From contig OX359248.1 of assembly GCA_947179485.1 (NCBI GenBank), positions 57,732,386 to 57,796,385 of the forward strand: DNA of 64,000 bases, written 5' to 3'. The DNA comes from Allacma fusca (Eukaryota > Arthropoda > Collembola > Symphypleona > Sminthuridae). Below the pieces are notes generated by a model. The model saw only the letters and a program-made list of their open reading frames with translations, made no database searches and had not been told where the DNA came from. Made by a program: the position numbers and the translations under genes. The stretch's first letter is position 1, and the number at the start of each line of letters is the position of its first letter. Of the stretch, positions 48,420-60,484 are shown piece by piece.

Positions 48420-49626
48420 CATGAGTCATAGCAGGCAATCCCAAATATTGTACTGCACCTGACAGTCCCTTTCACTTTTGTTACTCGGCCTTTTGCCATA
48501 AATGCAAAGGCCCTTTCTCTTTTCCATACACTTGAATTTTGTCTCTTGAGGAGGTTACTCTGCCCAATTCACTCCTGAATAAACTTTTACTACGGCTTTA
48601 TACTTTGTTGAAATCAATTCATTTTACAAATTATTTCTTGATAATTCATCACAAAAAGCAACAGCGCAATTTGCAAATCATATGAGAACAGCGATGCATG
48701 GCCCGGAAACGTTCCAAGCTCATCGTGAAAATTCATTTTAGAGGTGCTGCGACGATTACAAGCTAGTTGGGGAAAATGCATATCGGGTAAATACAGCTCT
48801 GCGTGGCCCGGAAACGTTCCAAGCTCAACCTGAAACTTCGTTTGGTATGTGCTGGGACTGTTAACAGCAAGTTGGGTCAATTTTCTAATCAGGTAAATCC
48901 AGCTCCCTATGGCCCGGGAACGTTCTAACCTCACCTGACGTTTAGGTCACTTGTCAAGGTGTTTGACGAACTCGTCCGAATCTCTTTAAACTTTGTGAAT
49001 ACACACGGGCAGTCTGCTAAAGCTCAATTCTCAAATTTAAGACGCATCGAAAAACTAAACATGGCGATGAAAATGAGGTCTGGTTGCTATGGTCACTGTT
49101 TAACGTGTTTGCTGAGCTCATCCGAATCTCTTTAAACTTTGATATTACACTCAGGCAGTCTTCCAAAGCTCAATTCTCAAATTTGAGATGAATCTAAAAA
49201 CTTTAAACAGCGATGAACATGACGTGGCGTTTAGGACACTTTTTGAGGTGTTTGCCGAACTCTTCCGAATCTCCTTAAACTTTGGTAATACACTCGGGCA
49301 GTCTGCCAAAGCTCAATTCTCAAATTTTAGATGAATTGATAATTTTTGGAAAAAGCAATGAAAATGACGTGACGCTCAGGTCACTTTTTAAGGTGTTTGC
49401 CGAACTCGTCCGAATCTCCTCAAGTTTTGGGATTACACTCGGGCAGTCTCCCAAAGCTCAATTCGCGAATTTTATATGAATCAAAAAACTAAACAGCGAT
49501 GAAAATGAGGTCTCGTTGCTGTAGTCACTGTTTAACGTGTTTGCTAAGCTCGTCCGAATCTGTTTAAACTTTGGTTATACACTCGGGCTGGCTGCCTAAG
49601 CTCAATTCTCGAATTTGATATGAATC
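48420..49626 (+). repeat. Unit 25: short anchor + 5 monomers, 1207 bp (smallest)
   Basis: Order: A-B-C-(D/F')-G'. At about 49381-49410 a D/E-type start (GACGCTCAGGTCAC) passes into F (GCCGAACTCGTCCG), deleting the remainder of D and all of E. The anchor (48420-48936) is one base short (ACGGCTTTATAC) and has GTTAACAGC like long anchors, although it has the short repeat number. Confidence 0.91.
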
Positions 49627-51761
49627 CATGAGTCATAGCAGGCAATCCCAAATATTGTACTGCACCTGACAGTCCCTTTCACTTTTGTTACTCGGCCTTT
49701 TGCCATAAATGCAAAGGCCCTTTCTCTTTTCCATACACTTGAATTTTGTCTCTTGAGGAGGTTACTCTGCCCAATTCACTCCTGAATAAACTTTTACTAC
49801 GGTTTTTATATTTTGTTGAAATCAATTCATTTTACAAATCATTTCTTGATAATTCATCACAAAAAGCAACAGCGCAATGTGCAAATCATATGAGAACAGC
49901 GATGCATGGCCCGGAAACGTTCCAAGCTCATCGAGAAAATTCATTTTAGAGGTGCTGCGACGATTACAAGCTAGTTGGGGAAAATGCATATCGGGTAAAT
50001 ACAGCTCTGCGTGGCCCGGAAACGTTCCAAGCTCAACCTGAAACTTCGTTTGGTATGTGCTGGGACTGTTAACAGCAAATTGGGTCAATTTTCTAATCAG
50101 GTAAATACAGCTCTGTATGGCGCGGGAACGTTCTAACGTCGACGGCAAACGTCGTTTGGGAGGTTTTGGGACTATTAAAAGCAACTGCGCAATTTGGACA
50201 TCATGTGAATACACGTTGTATGGCCTGGAAACGTTCCCAGCTCATCGTCAAACTTTGTTTGGAAGTTGTTTCGATGGTTTAAAGCAAGTTGGGGCAATTT
50301 TGGAATCAGGTGAATCCAGCTCCCTATGGCCCGGGAACGTTCTAACCTCACCTGACGTTTAGGTCACTTGTCAAGGTGTTTGACGAACTCGTCCGAATCT
50401 CTTTAAACTTTGTGAATACACACGGGCAGTCTGCTAAAGCTCAATTCTCGAATTTAAGACGCATCGAAAAACTAAACATGGCGATGAAAATGAGGTCTGG
50501 TTGCTATGGTCACTGTTTAACGTGTTTGCTGAGATCCGAATCTCTGTAAACTTTGATATTACACTCAGGCAGTCTTTCAAAGCTCAATTCTCAAATTTGA
50601 GATGAATCTAAAAACTTTAAACAGCGATGAACATGACGTGGCGTTTAGGACACTTTTTTAGGTGTTTGCCGAACTCTTCCGAATCTCCTTAAACTTTGGT
50701 AATACACTCGGGCAGTCTGCCAAAGCTCAATTCTCAAATTTTAGATGAATTGATAATTTTTGGAAAAAGCAATGAAAATGACGTGACGCTGAGGTCACTT
50801 TTTAAGGTGTTTACCGAACTCGACCGAATCTCCTCAAGTTTTGGAATTACACTCCTGCAGGCTGCCAAAGCTCAATTCTCGAATTTCAGATGAATTGAAA
50901 AACTTTGGAAAAAGCGATGAAAATGACGTGACGCTCAGGTCACTTTTTAAGGTGTTTGCTGAACTCGTCTGAATCTGCTTAAACTTTGGAAATAAACTCG
51001 GGCATTCTGCCAAAGCACAATTCTCGAATTTGAGATGAATCGAAAAACTTTCGGAAAAGCGATGAAAATGAATTGACGCCCACGTCACTTTTTAAGATGT
51101 TTGCCGAACTCTTCCGAATCTCCTTAAACTTTGGTAATACACTCGGGCAGTCTGCCAAAGCTCAATTCTCAAATTTTAGATGAATTGATAATTTTTGGAA
51201 AAAGCAATGAAAATGACGTGACGCTCAGGTCACTTTTTAAGGTGTTTACCGAACTCGACCGAATCTCCTCAAGTTTTGGAATTACACTCGGGCAGGCTGC
51301 CAAAGCTCAATTCTCGAATTTCAGATGAATTGAAAAACTGGAAAAAGCGATGAAAATGACGTGACGCTCAGGTCACTTTTTAAGGTGTTTGCTGAACTCG
51401 TCTGAATCTGCTTAAACTTTGGAAATAAACTCGGGCATTCTGCCAAAGCACAATTCTCGAATTTGAGATGAATCGAAAAACTTTCGGAAAAGCGATGAAA
51501 ATGAATTGACGCCCACGTCACTTTTTAAGGTGTTTGCCGAACTCGTCCGAATCTCCTCAAGTTTTGGGATTACACGGGCAGTCTCCCAAAGCTCAATTCT
51601 CGAATTTTATATGAATCAAAAAACTAAACAGCGATGAAAATGAGGTCTCGTTGCTGTGGTCACTGTTTAACGTGTTTGCTAAGCTCGTCCGAATCTGTTT
51701 AAACTTTGGTTATACACTCGGACTGGCTGCCTAAGCTCAATTCTCGAATTTGATATGAATC
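49627..51761 (+). repeat. Unit 26: divergent long anchor (49627-50353) + 10 monomers, 2135 bp
   Basis: Order: A-B-C-D-E-C'-D'-E-F-G. The long anchor has many private changes (GCGCAATGTGC, TCATCGAGAAAAT, AACAGCAAATTGGG, CAATTTTGGAATCAGGTG) and also short-form states (ATGGCCCGGAAACG, CATAAAT loop). B has lost three bases (GCTGAGATCCG). F has the 2-bp deletion shared with unit 1. It may be the oldest or least homogenised unit here. Confidence 0.91.
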
Positions 51762-54121
51762 CATGAGTCATAGCAGGCAATCCCAAATATTGTACTGCAC
51801 CTGACAGTCCCTTTCACTTTTGTTACTCGGCCTTTTGCCATAAATGCAAAGGCCCTTTCTCTTTTCCATACACTTGAATTTTGTCTCTTGAGGAGGTTAC
51901 TCTGCCCAATTCACTCCTGAATAAACTTTTACTACGGTTTTTATACTTTGTTGAAATCAATTCATTTTACAAATTATTTCTTGATAATTCATCACAAAAA
52001 GCAACAGCGCAATTTGCAAATCATATGAGAACAGCGATGCATGGCCCGGAAACGTTCCAAGCTCATCGTGAAAATTCATTTTAGAGGTGCTGCGACGATT
52101 ACAAGCTAGTTGGGGAAAATGCATATCGGGTAAATACAGCTCTGCGTGGCCCGGAAACGTTCCAAGCTCAACCTGAAACTTCGTTTGGTATGTGCTGGGA
52201 CTGTTAACCGCAAGTTGGGTCAATTTTCTAATCAGGTAAATCCAGCTCCCTATGGCCCGGGAACGTTCTAACCTCACCTGACGTTTAGGTCACTTGTCAA
52301 GGTGTTTGACGAACTCGTCCCAATCTCTAAACTTTGTGAATACACACGGGCAGTCTGCTAAAGCTCAATTCTCGAATTTAAGACGCATCGAAAAACTAAA
52401 CATGGCGATGAAAATGAGGTCTGGTTGCTATGGTCACTGTTTAACGTGTTTGCTGAGCTCATCCGAATCTCTTTAAACTTTGATATTACACTCAGGCAGT
52501 CTTCCAAAGCTCAATTCTCAAATTTGAGATGAATCTAAAAACTTTAAACAGCGATGAACATGAAGTGGCGTTTAGGACACTTTTTTTGGTGTTTGCCGAA
52601 CTCTTCCGAATCTCCTTAAACTTTGTTAATACACTCGGGCAGTCTGCCAAAGCTCAATTCTCAAATTTTAGATGAATTGATAATTTTTGGAAAAAGCAAT
52701 GAAAATGACGTGACGCTCAGGTCACTTTTTAAGGTGTTTACCGAACTCGACCGAATCTCCTCAAGTTTTGGAATTACACTCTTGCAGGCTGCCAAAGCTC
52801 AATTCTCGAATTTCAGATGAATTGAAAAACTTTGGAAAAAGCGATGAAAATGAATTGACGCCCACGTCACTTTTTAAGGTGTTTGCTGAACTCGTCTGAA
52901 TCTGCTTAAACTTTGGAAATAAACTCGGGCATTCTGCCAAAGCACAATTCTCGAATTTGAGATGAATCTAAAAACTTTAAACAGCGATGAACATGAAGTG
53001 GCGTTTAGGACACTTTTTTTGGTGTTTGCCGAACTCTTCCGAATCTCCTTAAACTTTGGTAATACACTCGGGCAGTCTGCCAAAGCTCAATTCTCAAATT
53101 TTAGATGAATTGATAATTTTTGGAAAAAGCAATGAAAATGACGTGACGCCCACGTCACTTTAAGGTGTTTGCCGAACTCTTCCGAATCTCCTTAAACTTT
53201 GGTAATACACTCGGGCAGTCTGCCAAAGCTCAATTCTCAAATTTTAGATGAATTGATAATTTTTGGAAAAAGCAATGAAAATGACGTGACGCTCAGGTCA
53301 CTTTTTAAGGTGTTTACCGAACTCGACCGAATCTCCTCAAGTTTTGAAATTGCACTCTTGCAGGCTGCCAAAGCTCAATTCTCGAATTTCAGATGAATTG
53401 AAAAACTTTGGAAAAAGCGATGAAAATGAATTGACGCCCACGTCACTTTTTAAGGTGTTTGCCGAACTCTTCCGAATCTCCTTAAACTTTGGTAATACAC
53501 TCGGGCAGTCTGCCAAAGCTCAATTCTCAAATTTTAGATGAATTGATAATTTTTGGAAAAAGCAATGAAAATGACGTGACGCTCAGGTCACTTTTTAAGG
53601 TGTTTACCGAACTCGACCGAATCTCATCAAGTTTTGGAATTACACTCGGGCAGGCTGCCAAAGCTCAATTCTCGAATTTCAGATGAATTGAAAAACTGGA
53701 AAAAGCGATGAAAATGACGTGACGCTCAGGTCACTTTTTAAGGTGTTTGCTGAACTCGTCTGAATCTGCTTAAACTTTGGAAATAAACTCGGGCATTCTG
53801 CCAAAGCACAATTCTCGAATTTGAGAGGAATCGAAAAACTTTCGGAAAAGCGATGAAAATGAATTGACGCCCACGTCACTTTTTAAGGTGTTTGCCGAAC
53901 TCGTCCGAATCTCCTCAAGTTTTGGGATTACACTCGGGCAGTCTCCCAAAGCTCAATTCGCGAATTTTATATGAATCAAAAAACTAAACAGCGATGAAAA
54001 TGAGGTCTCGTTGCTGTGGTCACTGTTTAACGTGTTTGCTAAGCTCGTCCGAATCTGTTTAAACTTTGGTTATACACTCGGACTGGCTGCCTAAGCTCAA
54101 TTCTCGAATTTGATATGAATC
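51762..54121 (+). repeat. Unit 27: short anchor + 13 monomers with C-C' junction, 2360 bp
   Basis: Order: A-B-C-D-E-C-C'-D-C'-D'-E-F-G. It is the first unit with the C-C' join (53141-53160, GACGTGACGCCCACGTCAC), here with a 2-bp deletion just after it. The first E starts with the F-type hexamer. D reads GAAATTGCACTC near 53346. The final F has CAATTCGCGAATT although G is ordinary, so F' is unlinked from G' here. Confidence 0.91.
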
Positions 54122-56193
54122 CATGAGTCATAGCAGGCAATCCCAAATATTGTACTGCACCTGACAGTCCCTTTCACTTTTGTTACTCGGCCTTTTGCCA
54201 TAAATGCAAAGGCCCTTTCTCTTTTCCATACACTTGAATTTTGTCTCTTGAGGAGGTTACTCTGCCCAATTCACTCCTGAATAAACTTTTACTACGGTTT
54301 TTATACTTTGTTGAAATCAATTCATTTTACAAATTATTTCTTGATAATTCATCACAAAAAGCAACAGCGCAATTTGCAAATCATATGAGAACAGCGATGC
54401 ATGGCCCGGAAACGTTCCAAGCTCATCGTGAAAATTCATTTTAGAGGTGCTGCGACGATTACAAGCTAGTTGGGGAAAATGCATATCGGGTAAATACAGC
54501 TCTGCGTGGCCCGGAAACGTTCCAAGCTCAACCTGAAACTTCGTTTGGTATGTGCTGGGACTGTTAACCGCAAGTTGGGTCAATTTTCTAATCAGGTAAA
54601 TCCAGCTCCCTATGGCCCGGGAACGTTCTAACCTCACCTGACGTTTAGGTCACTTGTCAAGGTGTTTGACGAACTCGTCCCAATCTCTAAACTTTGTGAA
54701 TACACACGGGCAGTCTGCTAAAGCTCAATTCTCGAATTTAAGACGCATCGAAAAACTAAACATGGCGATGAAAATGAGGTCTGGTTGCTATGGTCACTGT
54801 TTAACGTGTTTGCTGAGCTCATCCGAATCTCTTTAAACTTTGATATTACACTCAGGCAGTCTTCCAAAGCTCAATTCTCAAATTTGAGATGAATCTAAAA
54901 ACTTTAAACAGCGATGAACATGAAGTGGCGTTTAGGACACTTTTTTTGGTGTTTGCCGAACTCTTCCGAATCTCCTTAAACTTTGTTAATACACTCGGGC
55001 AGTCTGCCAAAGCTCAATTCTCAAATTTTAGATGAATTGATAATTTTTGGAAAAAGCAATGAAAATGACGTGACGCTCAGGTCACTTTTTAAGGTGTTTA
55101 CCGAACTCGACCGAATCTCCTCAAGTTTTGGAATTACACTCTTGCAGGCTGCCAAAGCTCAATTCTCGAATTTCAGATGAATTGAAAAACTTTGGAAAAA
55201 GCGATGAAAATGAATTGACGCCCACGTCACTTTTTAAGGTGTTTGCTGAACTCGTCTGAATCTGCTTAAACTTTGGAAATAAACTCGGGCATTCTGCCAA
55301 AGCACAATTCTCGAATTTGAGATGAATCTAAAAACTTTAAACAGCGATGAACATGAAGTGGCGTTTAGGACACTTTTTTTGGTGTTTGCCGAACTCTTCC
55401 GAATCTCCTTAAACTTTGGTAATACACGCGGGCAGTCTGCCAAAGCTCAATTCTCAAATTTTAGATGAATTGATAATTTTTGGAAAAAGCAATGAAAATG
55501 ACGTGACGCCCACGTCACTTTTTAAGGTGTTTGCCGAACTCTTCCGAATCTCCTTAAACTTTGGTAATACACTCGGGCAGTCTGCCAAAGCTCAATTCTC
55601 AAATTTTAGATGAATTGATAATTTTTGGAAAAAGCAATGAAAATGACGTGACGCTCAGGTCACTTTTTAAGGTGTTTACCGAACTCGACCGAATCTCATC
55701 AAGTTTTGGAATTACACTCGGGCAGGCTGCCAAAGCTCAATTCTCGAATTTCAGATGAATTGAAAAACTGGAAAAAGCGATGAAAATGACGTGACGCTCA
55801 GGTCACTTTTTAAGGTGTTTGCTGAACTCGTCTGAATCTGCTTAAACTTTGGAAATAAACTCGGGCATTCTGCCAAAGCACAATTCTCGAATTTGAGAGG
55901 AATCGAAAAACTTTCGGAAAAGCGATGAAAATGAATTGACGCCCACGTCACTTTTTAAGGTGTTTGCCGAACTCGTCCGAATCTCCTCAAGTTTTGGGAT
56001 TACACTCGGGCAGTCTCCCAAAGCTCAATTCTCGAATTTTATATGAATCAAAAAACTAAACAGCGATGAAAATGAGGTCTCGTTGCTGTGGTCACTGTTT
56101 AACGTGTTTGCTAAGCTCGTCCGAATCTGTTTAAACTTTGGTTATACACTCGGACTGGCTGCCTAAGCTCAATTCTCGAATTTGATATGAATC
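54122..56193 (+). repeat. Unit 28: short anchor + 11 monomers, 2072 bp
   Basis: Order: A-B-C-D-E-C-C'-D'-E-F-G. It has the C-C' join at about 55500-55518 but only one trimer after it. A private change AATACACGCGGGCAG lies near 55421. The first C has GTTAATACAC. Confidence 0.92.
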
Positions 56194-58555
56194 CATGAGT
56201 CATAGCAGGCAATCCCAAATATTGTACTGCACCTGACAGTCCCTTTCACTTTTGTTACTCGGCCTTTTGCCATAAATGCAAAGGCCCTTTCTCTTTTCCA
56301 TACACTTGAATTTTGTCTCTTGAGGAGGTTACTCTGCCCAATTCACTCCTGAATAAACTTTTACTACGGTTTTTATACTTTGTTGAAATCAATTCATTTT
56401 ACAAATTATTTCTTGATAATTCATCACAAAAAGCAACAGCGCAATTTGCAAATCATATGAGAACAGCGATGCATGGCCCGGAAACGTTCCAAGCTCATCG
56501 TGAAAATTCATTTTAGAGGTGCTGCGACGATTACAAGCTAGTTGGGGAAAATGCATATCGGGTAAATACAGCTCTGCGTGGCCCGGAAACGTTCCAAGCT
56601 CAACCTGAAACTTCGTTTGGTATGTGCTGGGACTGTTAACCGCAAGTTGGGTCAATTTTCTAATCAGGTAAATCCAGCTCCCTATGGCCCGGGAACGTTC
56701 TAACCTCACCTGACGTTTAGGTCACTTGTCAAGGTGTTTGACGAACTCGTCCCAATCTCTAAACTTTGTGAATACACACGGGCAGTCTGCTAAAGCTCAA
56801 TTCTCGAATTTAAGACGCATCGAAAAACTAAACATGGCGATGAAAATGAGGTCTGGTTGCTATGGTCACTGTTTAACGTGTTTGCTGAGCTCATCCGAAT
56901 CTCTTTAAACTTTGATATTACACTCAGGCAGTCTTCCAAAGCTCAATTCTCAAATTTGAGATGAATCTAAAAACTTTAAACAGCGATGAACATGAAGTGG
57001 CGTTTAGGACACTTTTTTTGGTGTTTGCCGAACTCTTCCGAATCTCCTTAAACTTTGTTAATACACTCGGGCAGTCTGCCAAAGCTCAATTCTCAAATTT
57101 TAGATGAATTGATAATTTTTGGAAAAAGCAATGAAAATGACGTGACGCTCAGGTCACTTTTTAAGGTGTTTACCGAACTCGACCGAATCTCCTCAAGTTT
57201 TGGAATTACACTCTTGCAGGCTGCCAAAGCTCAATTCTCGAATTTCAGATGAATTGAAAAACTTTGGAAAAAGCGATGAAAATGAATTGACGCCCACGTC
57301 ACTTTTTAAGGTGTTTGCTGAACTCGTCTGAATCTGCTTAAACTTTGGAAATAAACTCGGGCATTCTGCCAAAGCACAATTCTCGAATTTGAGATGAATC
57401 TAAAAACTTTAAACAGCGATGAACATGAAGTGGCGTTTAGGACACTTTTTTTGGTGTTTGCCGAACTCTTCCGAATCTCCTTAAACTTTGGTAATACACT
57501 CGGGCAGTCTGCCAAAGCTCAATTCTCAAATTTTAGATGAATTGATAATTTTTGGAAAAAGCAATGAAAATGACGTGACGCCCACGTCACTTTTTAAGGT
57601 GTTTGCCGAACTCTTCCGAATCTCCTTAAACTTTGGTAATACACTCGGGCAGTCTGCCAAAGCTCAATTCTCAAATTTTAGATGAATTGATAATTTTTGG
57701 AAAAAGCAATGAAAATGACGTGACGCTCAGGTCACTTTTTAAGGTGTTTACCGAACTCGACCGAATCTCCTCAAGTTTTGAAATTACACTCTTGCAGGCT
57801 GCCAAAGCTCAATTCTCGAATTTCAGATGAATTGAAAAACTTTGGAAAAAGCGATGAAAATGAATTGACGCCCACGTCACTTTTTAAGGTGTTTGCCGAA
57901 CTCTTCCGAATCTCCTTAAACTTTGGTAATACACTCGGGCAGTCTGCCAAAGCTCAATTCTCAAATTTTAGATGAATTGATAATTTTTGGAAAAAGCAAT
58001 GAAAATGACGTGACGCTCAGGTCACTTTTTAAGGTGTTTACCGAACTCGACCGAATCTCATCAAGTTTTGGAATTACACTCGGGCAGGCTGCCAAAGCTC
58101 AATTCTCGAATTTCAGATGAATTGAAAAACTGGAAAAAGCGATGAAAATGACGTGACGCTCAGGTCACTTTTTAAGGTGTTTGCTGAACTCGTCTGAATC
58201 TGCTTAAACTTTGGAAATAAACTCGGGCATTCTGCCAAAGCACAATTCTCGAATTTGAGAGGAATCGAAAAACTTTCGGAAAAGCGATGAAAATGAATTG
58301 ACGCCCACGTCACTTTTTAAGGTGTTTGCCGAACTCGTCCGAATCTCCTCAAGTTTTGGGATTACACTCGGGCAGTCTCCCAAAGCTCAATTCTCGAATT
58401 TTATATGAATCAAAAAACTAAACAGCGATGAAAATGAGGTCTCGTTGCTGTGGTCACTGTTTAACGTGTTTGCTAAGCTCGTCCGAATCTGTTTAAACTT
58501 TGGTTATACACTCGGACTGGCTGCCTAAGCTCAATTCTCGAATTTGATATGAATC
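56194..58555 (+). repeat. Unit 29: short anchor + 13 monomers, 2362 bp
   Basis: Order: A-B-C-D-E-C-C'-D-C'-D'-E-F-G, the same plan as unit 27. The C-C' join lies at about 57571-57590, and the D after it reads TTTTGAAATTACACTC. Consecutive C-body monomers from 57488 to 58120 are spaced exactly 145 bp. Confidence 0.92.
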
Positions 58556-60484
58556 CATGAGTCATAGCAGGCAATCCCAAATATTGTACTGCACCTGACA
58601 GTCCCTTTCACTTTTGTTACTCGGCCTTTTGCCATAAATGCAAAGGCCCTTTCTCTTTTCCATACACTTGAATTTTGTCTCTTGAGGAGGTTACTCTGCC
58701 CAATTCACTCCTGAATAAACTTTTACTACGGTTTTTATACTTTGTTGAAATCAATTCATTTTACAAATTATTTCTTGATAATTCATCACAAAAAGCAACA
58801 GCGCAATTTGCAAATCATATGAGAACAGCGATGCATGGCCCGGAAACGTTCCAAGCTCATCGTGAAAATTCATTTTAGAGGTGCTGCGACGATTACAAGC
58901 TAGTTGGGGAAAATGCATATCGGGTAAATACAGCTCTGCGTGGCCCGGAAACGTTCCAAGCTCAACCTGAAACTTCGTTTGGTATGTGCTGGGACTGTTA
59001 ACCGCAAGTTGGGTCAATTTTCTAATCAGGTAAATCCAGCTCCCTATGGCCCGGGAACGTTCTAACCTCACCTGACGTTTAGGTCACTTGTCAAGGTGTT
59101 TGACGAACTCGTCCCAATCTCTAAACTTTGTGAATACACACGGGCAGTCTGCTAAAGCTCAATTCTCGAATTTAAGACGCATCGAAAAACTAAACATGGC
59201 GATGAAAATGAGGTCTGGTTGCTATGGTCACTGTTTAACGTGTTTGCTGAGCTCATCCGAATCTCTTTAAACTTTGATATTACACTCAGGCAGTCTTCCA
59301 AAGCTCAATTCTCAAATTTGAGATGAATCTAAAAACTTTAAACAGCGATGAACATGAAGTGGCGTTTAGGACACTTTTTTTGGTGTTTGCCGAACTCTTC
59401 CGAATCTCCTTAAACTTTGGTAATACACTCGGGCAGTCTGCCAAAGCTCAATTCTCAAATTTTAGATGAATTGATAATTTTTGGAAAAAGCAATGAAAAT
59501 GACGTGACGCCCACGTCACTTTTTAAGGTGTTTGCCGAACTCTTCCGAATCTCCTTAAACTTTGGTAATACACTCGGGCAGTCTGCCAAAGCTCAATTCT
59601 CAAATTTTAGATGAATTGATAATTTTTGGAAAAAGCAATGAAAATGACGTGACGCTCAGGTCACTTTTTAAGGTGTTTACCGAACTCGACCGAATCTCCT
59701 CAAGTTTTGAAATTACACTCTTGCAGGCTGCCAAAGCTCAATTCTCGAATTTCAGATGAATTGAAAAACTTTGGAAAAAGCGATGAAAATGAATTGACGC
59801 CCACGTCACTTTTTAAGGTGTTTGCCGAACTCTTCCGAATCTCCTTAAACTTTGGTAATACACTCGGGCAGTCTGCCAAAGCTCAATTCTCAAATTTTAG
59901 ATGAATTGATAATTTTTGGAAAAAGCAATGAAAATGACGTGACGCTCAGGTCACTTTTTAAGGTGTTTACCGAACTCGACCGAATCTCATCAAGTTTTGG
60001 AATTACACTCGGGCAGGCTGCCAAAGCTCAATTCTCGAATTTCAGATGAATTGAAAAACTGGAAAAAGCGATGAAAATGACGTGACGCTCAGGTCACTTT
60101 TTAAGGTGTTTGCTGAACTCGTCTGAATCTGCTTAAACTTTGGAAATAAACTCGGGCATTCTGCCAAAGCACAATTCTCGAATTTGAGAGGAATCGAAAA
60201 ACTTTCGGAAAAGCGATGAAAATGAATTGACGCCCACGTCACTTTTTAAGGTGTTTGCCGAACTCGTCCGAATCTCCTCAAGTTTTGGGATTACACTCGG
60301 GCAGTCTCCCAAAGCTCAATTCTCGAATTTTATATGAATCAAAAAACTAAACAGCGATGAAAATGAGGTCTCGTTGCTGTGGTCACTGTTTAACGTGTTT
60401 GCTAAGCTCGTCCGAATCTGTTTAAACTTTGGTTATACACTCGGACTGGCTGCCTAAGCTCAATTCTCGAATTTGATATGAATC
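58556..60484 (+). repeat. Unit 30: short anchor + 10 monomers, 1929 bp
   Basis: Order: A-B-C-C'-D-C'-D'-E-F-G. It equals unit 29 with the first C-D-E trimer removed, so the C-C' join (about 59500-59519) follows B-C directly. Its first C reads GGTAATACAC, as expected if the deletion removed the GTTAATACAC copy. Confidence 0.92.
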
